In this document: positions 55,142 to 62,460 of the stretch, one piece after another
Layout: the number at the start of each line of letters is the position of its first letter
How positions within the stretch are numbered: the first letter of the stretch is position 1
Assembly (NCBI GenBank): GCA_016865505.2
Contig: AP025252.1
Location: forward strand, 1,054,001 to 1,118,000
DNA: 64,000 nucleotides
Origin: Bryobacterales bacterium F-183
Lineage (GTDB): Bacteria; Acidobacteriota; Terriglobia; Bryobacterales; Bryobacteraceae
Direction of reading: 5' to 3'
The notes under the pieces: model-generated
The model's input: only the letters and a program-made list of their open reading frames with translations
Told to the model about the DNA's origin: nothing
Databases searched by the model: none
Program-made: the position numbers and the translations under genes

Positions 55142-55177
55142 CCAATTTCAGGATTTGTACAGACAATCCTGTATTGG
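55142..55177. other. Stem-loop between SQR unit and GpgS-HAD fusion
   Basis: CAGGATT and AATCCTG form a 7-bp stem around a 9-nt loop, extended by CCAAT/ATTGG after an internal bulge. The following sequence is TTCTGGG, without a T run. It could be a weak terminator or an operator upstream of the fusion gene. Confidence 0.4.
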
Positions 55178-55222
55178 TTCTGGGATTAACAACAACTAAT
55201 CTGGTCATGGAAGGAGCGAACC

Positions 55223-56722
55223 ATGATCACAGTTGTCATCCCAGCACTCAACGAATCGGAACACATTGCGTCTGTCGTCGCTCTGGCAAAGCGAAGCCGG
55301 AACGTACGCGAAGTCATCGTTGTCGATGACGGATCGGTGGACGGTACCCCAGAAATTGCGCGGGCCGCCGGCGCCAAGGTCATCACCGGAAAGATGCTGG
55401 GCAAGGGCGGATCCATGGAAGATGGCATGGAGGTCGCGTCCGAAAACATCATTGCCTATCTCGATGGCGACCTGCATGGCCTTTGCGACGACCTTGTAGA
55501 CCGTCTTTGCGCGCCCCTTCTGAGCGGCGATGCGGACTTTGTGAAAGCAAAGTTTTCGCGCGCGGCGGGCCGCGTCACTGTACTCACGGCCAAGCCTCTT
55601 CTACAGATCTTTTTCCCAGAAATCGCGCACTTCGCGCAGCCCTTGGGCGGCATCATGGCCGCTCGCAAAGAGGTGTTGCAGTCGTTGAGTTTTGAAGCCG
55701 ATTACGGCGTCGATCTCGGGTTGCTCATTGACGCTTCCGAAGCCGGTTGGCGGCTGGCGGAAGTGGACATCGGACATCTGGAACACGAAAGCCAAACGCT
55801 CGAACGCCTGGGCGACATGGCCAAGCAGGTGGTTCGCACGCTACTCCTGCGTGCCGATAAGCTCGGCAAGCTGTCGGGCTCGCGCCTGGCTGAGGTGGAA
55901 GAAGTAGAACGCCTCGCACAGAGCGAACTTTCGACGGTGCTTGGCTCGCTTGGACGCGTTCGCCGGTTGGCGCTATTCGATATGGACGGAACGCTGGTGC
56001 GCGGGCGCTTTATCACGGCGCTGGCGCAGAACACCGGCCGTTCCCGCGACTTGTGGAAGTGGTTGGACAACCATTCGGTTACGGACGCCGAACGGTCCTG
56101 GCAGATCGCGCAGGTCTTCAAGGGAGTTCCCAAGAGCGTCTTTGAACAGACCGCGCGCGAGCTGCCGCTGGTGAACGGCGCTGTCGAAACCATCGTGACG
56201 TTGCGAAAGCTCGGCTTCCGCGTCGGCATCGTAAGCGACAGCTTCCGCATCGCGACAGAGATTGTCCGGCGGCGCGTGTATGCCGATTTCAGCGTGTCCA
56301 ACATCGCGCGGTTCCACAACGGCGCGGCTTCCGGTGAGGTGCAGCAGTGCCCGATCTGGAGCGCCCCCGACGGACCGCATAGCGGCTGCCTCGAACACGA
56401 TGGCGGCTGCAAAGGCAACGCGGTACGGCATCTCACCGAACGGCTGGGAATCCGCCGCAAGTACGTGGTGGCTGTCGGCGATAGCCGCAACGACATCTGT
56501 ATGTTCGGACAAGCCGGGATCGCGGTGGCGTTTGAGCCGAAAGGCAACGGCGTACGCGATGCCGCGCAGCATGTCATCTCCGGCGATATGCGCGCTTTGA
56601 TTCCTCTGGTAACCGGATGCGAGAGTAAGATGAAGATACGCCCGAGTCTTGTGACGATGGCGCAGTTGGCTTGCGCGGGATACTACGCAAACCTCGTCCG
56701 TACCTCTGTATTCGGTGGATGA
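55223..56722 (+). CDS. GpgS-like glycosyltransferase fused to SerB-like HAD phosphatase
   Basis: This 499-residue protein has two parts. The first (about 1-235) has IPALNESEHI, VVDDGSVDGT, the DGDLHGL metal site and a long GpgS/GT81-like block: GRVTVLTAKPLLQIFFPEIAHFAQPLGG, then YGVDLGLLID. GpgS makes glucosyl-3-phosphoglycerate. The second (about 248-480) is an HAD-IB phosphatase with LALFDMDGTLVRG (nucleophile about Asp 253), VGIVSDSFRIATE and VAVGDSRNDICMF. Synthesis and dephosphorylation of glucosyl (or mannosyl) glycerate would then be one polypeptide. The stop overlaps the sensor kinase start. Confidence 0.82.
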   Translation: MITVVIPALNESEHIASVVALAKRSRNVREVIVVDDGSVDGTPEIARAAGAKVITGKMLGKGGSMEDGMEVASENIIAYLDGDLHGLCDDLVDRLCAPLLSGDADFVKAKFSRAAGRVTVLTAKPLLQIFFPEIAHFAQPLGGIMAARKEVLQSLSFEADYGVDLGLLIDASEAGWRLAEVDIGHLEHESQTLERLGDMAKQVVRTLLLRADKLGKLSGSRLAEVEEVERLAQSELSTVLGSLGRVRRLALFDMDGTLVRGRFITALAQNTGRSRDLWKWLDNHSVTDAERSWQIAQVFKGVPKSVFEQTARELPLVNGAVETIVTLRKLGFRVGIVSDSFRIATEIVRRRVYADFSVSNIARFHNGAASGEVQQCPIWSAPDGPHSGCLEHDGGCKGNAVRHLTERLGIRRKYVVAVGDSRNDICMFGQAGIAVAFEPKGNGVRDAAQHVISGDMRALIPLVTGCESKMKIRPSLVTMAQLACAGYYANLVRTSVFGG

Positions 56723-58068
56723 AAACACTCACGGCGACCAACGCTCTTCGAGCCGGCTTTGCAGCCATGGTTGTGCTTCTCGTGTACTCTGCGACAGAAG
56801 CCAACTCGCTCGAACGTGAAGGGTCCGCCGAAGAGCTGGACGCCTATCACGACTACATCGCTTTGGACCACGCCACGTCGGCCCTTCGCCGCATGGTGTG
56901 GTCCGGTTCCAATCATGCGCGAGACTACTTTCTAAGCCGAGACATCGAACGTCAGGAACGCTTTGAAGAGCAGATCGCGGCGGCGCGAAAACAAGCCGAA
57001 GAACCCTTACAAACTCTGCAAAAAGCCACACCGGAACGCTTTCGCCGCCTGCAGGTCGGCGATGTGATCAACGGCTTTCTAGCCGACCTCAATGCATTGG
57101 CGCGCAGTTCCGCAGAGCGGCAGCGCTTTCCCAAACTCTTGATGAACGAGATGCTGGGCGAACGCCGCAATCGTGCCGAAGGCGCGCTGCAGGACTTTTT
57201 GCAGGAAGCGCAAAAAGATCTGCGCGATGCCCAACTTCGCGCGCAGGCCCGCCAAACTGATGCCCGCAAGCGGCTGTTTACGTTACTCGCAATCGCCGTA
57301 GCGGTCGGTGTACTGATCGCAGGCGTGAGCTTGGAACACGCCGCGCGGTGGGATCGCGACCGGGCGCAGCATTACGCAGCGATTTCTGACGCCAACGAGC
57401 GCTTGGAACAGCTTTCCGCGCGCCTGCTCGAAATCCAGGAAGAAGAGCGGAGCCGTTTATCACGAGAACTGCATGACGACATTGGCCAGACGCTCACGGC
57501 CTTGCGAATGGAGATCACCGGGGCGCTGCGATCGCTGAGTATTGACCCGCCGACCCGCGAGCGTTTGCATCGGGCAAGGTCGCTGACGGAACGTACGGTG
57601 CAAACGGTACGCGACCTGTCGCTCATGCTGCGGCCGTCGATTCTGGACGATCTCGGGTTGGGGTCCGCCATTCAATGGCAGATTGAAGAGTTCCGGCGCA
57701 GAAGCCAGGTGCGTGTCGATTTTGACGGCGAACACACGGGCGAGAATCTGCCGGAGAACGTGAAGACCTGCATCTTCCGTATTGCGCAGGAGGCGCTGCA
57801 CAACATCGAAAAGTATTCCGGCGCGAGCCGTGTCGCGGTGTCGCTCCGGCAGGATGAGGCAGCCCGCATGGTGTACCTCGAAGTCTCTGACGATGGCCGC
57901 GGGTTCGAACTCGGACGCCGCGGATTGCCTGCGCGAGGTACTGGCATCATGGGAATGCGGGAACGCGTGGCGCAGTTGGGCGGCGAGTTCCGCATCGAGT
58001 CCACGCCGGGCAAGGGTACGCGGATTGCGGTGAAAGTTCCTGCTGGTGCGCCGGTGGCGGCTGCATAA
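56719..58068 (+). CDS. Membrane sensor histidine kinase (NarX/HisKA_3 type)
   Basis: This protein of about 449 residues has an N-terminal membrane segment, a helical extracytoplasmic domain (about 30-185) with many Glu/Arg heptads, a second membrane helix (about 190-210) and a short coiled linker. Next comes the phosphoacceptor region RSRLSRELHDDIGQTLTAL with the His, and an ATPase domain with IAQEALHNIEKYSGASRV, DDGRGF and GTGIMGMRERVAQLGGEF. The ATG overlaps the GpgS-HAD stop (ATGA), and the response regulator starts 2 bp after it. Confidence 0.92.
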   Translation: MKTLTATNALRAGFAAMVVLLVYSATEANSLEREGSAEELDAYHDYIALDHATSALRRMVWSGSNHARDYFLSRDIERQERFEEQIAAARKQAEEPLQTLQKATPERFRRLQVGDVINGFLADLNALARSSAERQRFPKLLMNEMLGERRNRAEGALQDFLQEAQKDLRDAQLRAQARQTDARKRLFTLLAIAVAVGVLIAGVSLEHAARWDRDRAQHYAAISDANERLEQLSARLLEIQEEERSRLSRELHDDIGQTLTALRMEITGALRSLSIDPPTRERLHRARSLTERTVQTVRDLSLMLRPSILDDLGLGSAIQWQIEEFRRRSQVRVDFDGEHTGENLPENVKTCIFRIAQEALHNIEKYSGASRVAVSLRQDEAARMVYLEVSDDGRGFELGRRGLPARGTGIMGMRERVAQLGGEFRIESTPGKGTRIAVKVPAGAPVAAA

Positions 58069-58070
58069 AC

Positions 58071-58724
58071 ATGCCAGTGAAAATCCTGTTTGCCGACGAT
58101 CACGCCCTGGTACGCCAGGGCTTGCGGCGTATTGTCGAAGCGCGTCCGGACGATTTTGTGGTGGTCGCTGAGGCTGGATCCGGCGCGGAAGCGATCGAGA
58201 TGGCGGGCAAATTTCTGCCCGATGTCGCGGTGCTGGACGTCGGTATGAAAGGCCTGAACGGGCTGGAAGCGCTGTCGCAGATTAAGAAGCAGCATCCCAA
58301 GATGGCCGTGCTGATGTTGAGCATGCATTCGGACGAGCGCTACTTTTTGCGTGCCATTCGCGAGGGTGCGAGCGGCTATGTCCTGAAGGACTGCGTGGAA
58401 GACGACCTGCTGGGTGCAATCTCAACCGTAGCGGAAGGCGGGCAGTTTTTCAGTCCCGACGTGAAGCAGTGGCTGGACCGTATTGCCGCCGGCGGCGACG
58501 ATCCGACGCTGACGCCGGACGACCGTTTTGAGACCTTGACCAGCCGCGAACGGCACATTTATCAACTGCTGGCGGAAGGCAACGCGAACAAAGAAATCGC
58601 CGCCCTGTTGAATTTAAGTTTGCACACTGTGGAAACTCATCGCGCGCGCATTATGGAAAAATTGCGCCTGCACAGTGCGGCGGAACTGGTGTTGAGCGCC
58701 GTAAGACGTGGCATTGTAACGTGA
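58071..58724 (+). CDS. NarL/LuxR-family response regulator
   Basis: This 217-residue protein has a receiver domain with acidic ADDH near the start and a phospho-Asp in VAVLDVGMKGLNGLEAL, then a LuxR helix-turn-helix (LTSRERHIYQLLAEGNANKEI with SLHTVETHRARIMEKL). It is the natural partner of the kinase just upstream. Its target genes are not visible; the coupling to GpgS-HAD suggests a stress-related role. Confidence 0.93.
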   Translation: MPVKILFADDHALVRQGLRRIVEARPDDFVVVAEAGSGAEAIEMAGKFLPDVAVLDVGMKGLNGLEALSQIKKQHPKMAVLMLSMHSDERYFLRAIREGASGYVLKDCVEDDLLGAISTVAEGGQFFSPDVKQWLDRIAAGGDDPTLTPDDRFETLTSRERHIYQLLAEGNANKEIAALLNLSLHTVETHRARIMEKLRLHSAAELVLSAVRRGIVT

Positions 58725-58735
58725 TGCAATAGAAA

Positions 58736-58764
58736 CACGTTCTTCCACAAATGTTTAGAACGTG
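58736..58764. other. Stem-loop upstream of the kelch/Ig gene
   Basis: CACGTTCT (58736-58743) and AGAACGTG (58757-58764) are perfect 8-bp complements with a 13-nt loop. It lies between the response regulator stop and the next start. With no T tract, an operator for the upstream response regulator is as likely as a terminator. Confidence 0.4.
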
Positions 58765-58778
58765 ATAGTTTGATCCAT

Positions 58779-61403
58779 ATGTCTTTCAGGCTGCTGTTGC
58801 CGGTGACACTGCTTTCGGCTATCGCTTTTGCACAGGCTTATCCACAATCCTGGACCCCTTTTGCAAAGCTGAATCTGGCCCGGCGCGATGCTTGCGCCGT
58901 GGGCTTTTCGCCTGGGCAGGTGTTGATTGCCGGTGGCATTGGTACTGATGGAACGGCGAGCAATTCGGCCGAAATTTTGAATGCGGACGGCGTGTCGCGC
59001 GTGGTGCCTGCCATGCGCGAAGCCCGCGTGGGGCATACCTGTACGCTGCTCGAAGATGGTCGCGTCCTGGTGACGGGAGGTACGTTTGCTGCTGGTGCGG
59101 CGAGCGCCGAAGTCTATCATCCGGACATCAACATATGGATTCCAGCGGCGAGTTCCGGGCCGATGCGTGCGGGGTCTGCCGCGGTTCGCCTGCGTGACGG
59201 TCGTGTGTTGGTAACGGGCGGCTATCGCGCTGATGGCGCACTCGTGGCGTACTCCGAGGTCTTCGACCCCAACTCCAATCGCTTTACGGCTTCGCGTGGA
59301 CAGTTGAATCAGCCCCGGCGCAATCATGCGGTGAATCTGCTGGGCGACGGTCGCGCCGTGATTACCGGTGGTATTGGCTTGGACGGTACGCTGCGGGTGA
59401 CCGAGTTTTTTGACGCTGTCACGGGCGTGATCTGGACGGGTCCGGATATGACGGCGGCGCGGGAACGTCATGCGGCGGTGACTTTGGAGGACGGCCGTTT
59501 GCTGATTGCCAGCAGCGGGTCCCTCGAAGTGCTGGATGCCGGTGGCTTGCGCTGGACGGCGTTGCCGACGTCCAAATTGAAGGACCCGAGCGCAGTGCAT
59601 ACGGCGACGGTGATTCCGGGCAATGGCGATGTTTTGTTTGTGTCCAACGGCAATGCCGAGGTGTTTCGTCCGGCCGACGGTTCGGTTCGTGCGATTGCGG
59701 ATACCGCAGCGTTTGCAGGGGCGAAGTTGGCCACGCTGGACGACGGTACGATTGTCGCGGCAGGCGGCGATGTCGATGGTGCTGCGCAGGCCGAAGTGTC
59801 GGTGATTGGGTTCCCGGCGATCTCGTTTGACGAGGCGGTGACGCACCCTGGCGAGATGGCCCGTATTTCCGGCCGCAATTTGCCGGCATCGCAGACGGTA
59901 CAGTACAAGCTCGAGTTCGTGCAGGCGGTGGTGGGCGCGTCCGATACGCCGCAGTTCCGCGTGGTGACGGCGAGGTCGATGGCTGGTGACGACGGCATGA
60001 TCCGCGAGGTGCCGTTGTTTATACCGTTCACCAATGAGGCGGGCCGCAGCCTGCGTTTGACCGCGACTTTGGGCGACGGTACGGTGCTGGTGCGTACGTC
60101 GCCAATCAAGTACCGGAGCGAGTTGGAGCTGGAGTTGCCGCCTTCCACGGTGCAAGGGCAGAGCACGGCGCTGACGGTGCGCGTCAAGCCAGTTTCCGGT
60201 GCGCCGACGCCGCTGGGTCCGATGGTGTCGACGTTTGGTCCGGTGACGTTTGCTGAGATGGTGCAGGATTCGCGAGGAGTTTCGTACTCGAGCTCGCGCC
60301 TGCCTGCGGGCGCGTTGGCAGTGACCGTGATCTATGTCGGCGACCTGCTGTACGACCGCGCGGTGGCGCGTACCACCTTGGGTGTCGCAAGCCGGCAACC
60401 GGTGGTGGACATCGTGTCGACCGCGGTGTCGCCGCAGATTGGCGTGAGCTTCGATGTGTTCGTACAGGTTCGCGTGGATGCGGCTTCCACAATCGCTGGT
60501 GCGCCCCCGATTACGGGGCCGATCAACATCTACGAGTCCGGCGTGCTGGTGGGACAGGCCAAGCAGTTGTCGTCTTCGACGTCGCCATTCCCGATGATTC
60601 AGGCCAGTCTTCCTTTCACCGCGATGAACTTTGGGACGCTGCGCTTTACGGCGACGTACGCGGGCGATGGCAACTATCTGCCGGCGCAGAGCACGGTCCT
60701 GAGTCCGCCGATCCAGCGCGCGCAGCCGAGCATGACGATCTCCGGCGTACCTTCGATTTTCAACTTGAATCTGAAGCCGAATGAGCCGGTACGGTTCCAT
60801 TGCGGCGTACCCGTGGTGTTCGACCTGGGGCTGATGTTTCCGTCGCCATTGGAGTTGACCAGCAGTGGCTTTACGCTGTTTGCCAAGGGTCCTGACGGGG
60901 TGCCGCGTCCGGTGAGCGCTGGCGACTTTGCGAAGACCGCACCGGGCCGCGCGACGGGACGTACGGAAGCGACCTTGGCCTACGATACGATTCGCGTGAC
61001 CGCATCGTACGCGGGCGACGGTACGTTCCGGCCAGCGATGTCTGTCGATCTGCCGGTGGAACAGATTCCGGTTCCGATGGCGTTGAAGTTTGTGGACTTG
61101 CCCAAGACGTTCTCGTCCGATGGCATTACGGTGTTTACGGCCGAGTTGACCACCGATGCCGACTGGCTGCTGCGCATCGCGGGCAATGTTTGCGACATTC
61201 CGGGTCCGCGCGGGTTCATTGAGTTTTACGACGAGACCGGGTTGATCGGATCGATCCCGCTGGACGATACGACGGAGCAGGTGAAGCGCGCGCAAGTTCG
61301 TGCGTACTTCCCGCCGGGCGACCACACGGTGTACATGCGGTACACGGGCGATGCGAAGCACGCGCCGATTCAATCGGCCCCGTTGACGTTCCATTGGGAA
61401 TAG
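58779..61403 (+). CDS. Secreted kelch-repeat and Ig-like repeat protein
   Basis: This protein of about 874 residues has a signal peptide (MSFRLLLPVTLLSAIAFAQA) and kelch-like blades: VLIAGGIGTDGT, RVLVTGGTFAAG, RVLVTGGYRADG, RAVITGGIGLDG. An RLLIASSG degenerate blade follows. The C-terminal half has Ig-like repeats, each with an A-Y-x-G-D-x-x-Y/F core: ATYAGDGNYLPAQS, ASYAGDGTFRPAMS and MRYTGDAKHAPIQS. It is likely a surface or extracellular adhesive protein. An in-frame TTG 9 bp upstream is an alternative start. Confidence 0.85.
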   Translation: MSFRLLLPVTLLSAIAFAQAYPQSWTPFAKLNLARRDACAVGFSPGQVLIAGGIGTDGTASNSAEILNADGVSRVVPAMREARVGHTCTLLEDGRVLVTGGTFAAGAASAEVYHPDINIWIPAASSGPMRAGSAAVRLRDGRVLVTGGYRADGALVAYSEVFDPNSNRFTASRGQLNQPRRNHAVNLLGDGRAVITGGIGLDGTLRVTEFFDAVTGVIWTGPDMTAARERHAAVTLEDGRLLIASSGSLEVLDAGGLRWTALPTSKLKDPSAVHTATVIPGNGDVLFVSNGNAEVFRPADGSVRAIADTAAFAGAKLATLDDGTIVAAGGDVDGAAQAEVSVIGFPAISFDEAVTHPGEMARISGRNLPASQTVQYKLEFVQAVVGASDTPQFRVVTARSMAGDDGMIREVPLFIPFTNEAGRSLRLTATLGDGTVLVRTSPIKYRSELELELPPSTVQGQSTALTVRVKPVSGAPTPLGPMVSTFGPVTFAEMVQDSRGVSYSSSRLPAGALAVTVIYVGDLLYDRAVARTTLGVASRQPVVDIVSTAVSPQIGVSFDVFVQVRVDAASTIAGAPPITGPINIYESGVLVGQAKQLSSSTSPFPMIQASLPFTAMNFGTLRFTATYAGDGNYLPAQSTVLSPPIQRAQPSMTISGVPSIFNLNLKPNEPVRFHCGVPVVFDLGLMFPSPLELTSSGFTLFAKGPDGVPRPVSAGDFAKTAPGRATGRTEATLAYDTIRVTASYAGDGTFRPAMSVDLPVEQIPVPMALKFVDLPKTFSSDGITVFTAELTTDADWLLRIAGNVCDIPGPRGFIEFYDETGLIGSIPLDDTTEQVKRAQVRAYFPPGDHTVYMRYTGDAKHAPIQSAPLTFHWE

Positions 61404-61433
61404 AGACGGTACACTAGAGGAACTACATCCATC

Positions 61434-61604
61434 ATGGCGATCAGCAAAGATCTGCTCGAAATACTGGTCTGCCCGGTTTGCAAAGCCAAGGTGTTGCCGA
61501 AGGCCGATGAAAACGGGTTGAAATGCGTGCAGTGCAACCGCGTCTACCCCGTGCGTGACGATATTCCGGTCATGCTCGTGGACGAAGCCCGTATCGAGAA
61601 CTGA
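61434..61604 (+). CDS. Trm112-family small zinc-ribbon protein
   Basis: This 56-residue protein has [13 protein letters not shown] and [20 protein letters not shown], with cysteines at 13, 16, 31 and 34. It is the YcaR/Trm112 type that, in Gram-negative bacteria, is often placed among lipid A and LPS genes. It lies 30 bp after the kelch/Ig gene and 10 bp before a glycosyltransferase. Its length is normal for the family. Confidence 0.85.
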   Translation: MAISKDLLEILVCPVCKAKVLPKADENGLKCVQCNRVYPVRDDIPVMLVDEARIEN

Positions 61605-61614
61605 CATCATCGCA

Positions 61615-62460
61615 ATGCAGCAGCTCGTCGATCATCTCGATCGCGGCGCGCGTGTCGTCGTCCTGAGGCTACGGTCGATGGGCGATTGCGTACTCACCAC
61701 CCCGGCGCTATCGCTTTTGCACCAGCACCGGCCGGACCTTCGCATCGGCGTTGTCGTAGAGGATCGCTTCCGCGAGATCTACGACGGTCTGCCTTTTGTA
61801 CACGACATCCTGCAGCCGACGGCGCGCGAGGTTCGCGGGTACGGCGCGCAGCTTTGCATCAACCTGCATGGCGGGACGCGATCGGCGATTCTGACGGCGG
61901 CCAGCGGGGCGCGTTTTCGTGCGGGGTTCGGACATTACCGGCAGCAGTTTGTGTACAACATCCGGATGCCTCGGGCGCAGCAGATCCTGCCTGGGGGCGA
62001 GCGTACGGTGCATACGGCGGAGCATGTGGCTTCGGCGATGTTTTATCTGGGGGTCCCGCAGCAGGCGATTCCGCGGGCGATTCTGCATGCGTCGACGCAG
62101 CCGGAAACGGGCGGAGAGTACGCTGTGGTGCATCCGTTTGCGTCGGCGGCGCTGAAGACTTGGGCGGTCGAGAACTTTCTGCAGGCGATGTCCAAGATGG
62201 AGCAGAGGCCTGTGGTGATTGCGGGTCCTGGCGATGATGTCGCGCCGTTTGCTGCAAAGTACCGCACGTATCAGAATCAGCCACTGTCGGTGATCAAAGG
62301 ATTGATCCGGCATGCGTCGTACTTTTTGGGCAATGATTCCGGGCCTGCGCATATTGCGGCGGCGTTTGATATTCCGATGACGGTGGTGTTTGGTCCTACG
62401 GATCCGGCGATCTGGGGACCGTGGCGCGCGAGCAACGCTAAGGTGGTGACGCAACAATGA
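61615..62460 (+). CDS. Family 9 glycosyltransferase (heptosyltransferase-like)
   Basis: This 281-residue protein has VVVLRLRSMGDCVLTTPALSLLHQHRP, the GT9 opening with its RLRSMGD phosphate loop, and the late FLGNDSGPAHIAAAFDIPMTVVFGPTDPA, the nucleotide-sugar-binding DSGPAH block. It is close to WaaC/WaaF-like enzymes, short for the family. The ATG overlaps nothing upstream; its stop overlaps the MsbA-like start (ATGA). Confidence 0.9.
   Translation: MQQLVDHLDRGARVVVLRLRSMGDCVLTTPALSLLHQHRPDLRIGVVVEDRFREIYDGLPFVHDILQPTAREVRGYGAQLCINLHGGTRSAILTAASGARFRAGFGHYRQQFVYNIRMPRAQQILPGGERTVHTAEHVASAMFYLGVPQQAIPRAILHASTQPETGGEYAVVHPFASAALKTWAVENFLQAMSKMEQRPVVIAGPGDDVAPFAAKYRTYQNQPLSVIKGLIRHASYFLGNDSGPAHIAAAFDIPMTVVFGPTDPAIWGPWRASNAKVVTQQ

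Noticed and set aside
58755-61610. 951-codon minus-strand frame opposite the kelch/Ig gene, and similar long frames opposite the CocE-like and pseudokinase genes.
   Set aside because: The opposite strand has a signal peptide and clear repeats. The minus-strand translation is His/Arg-rich without domains.
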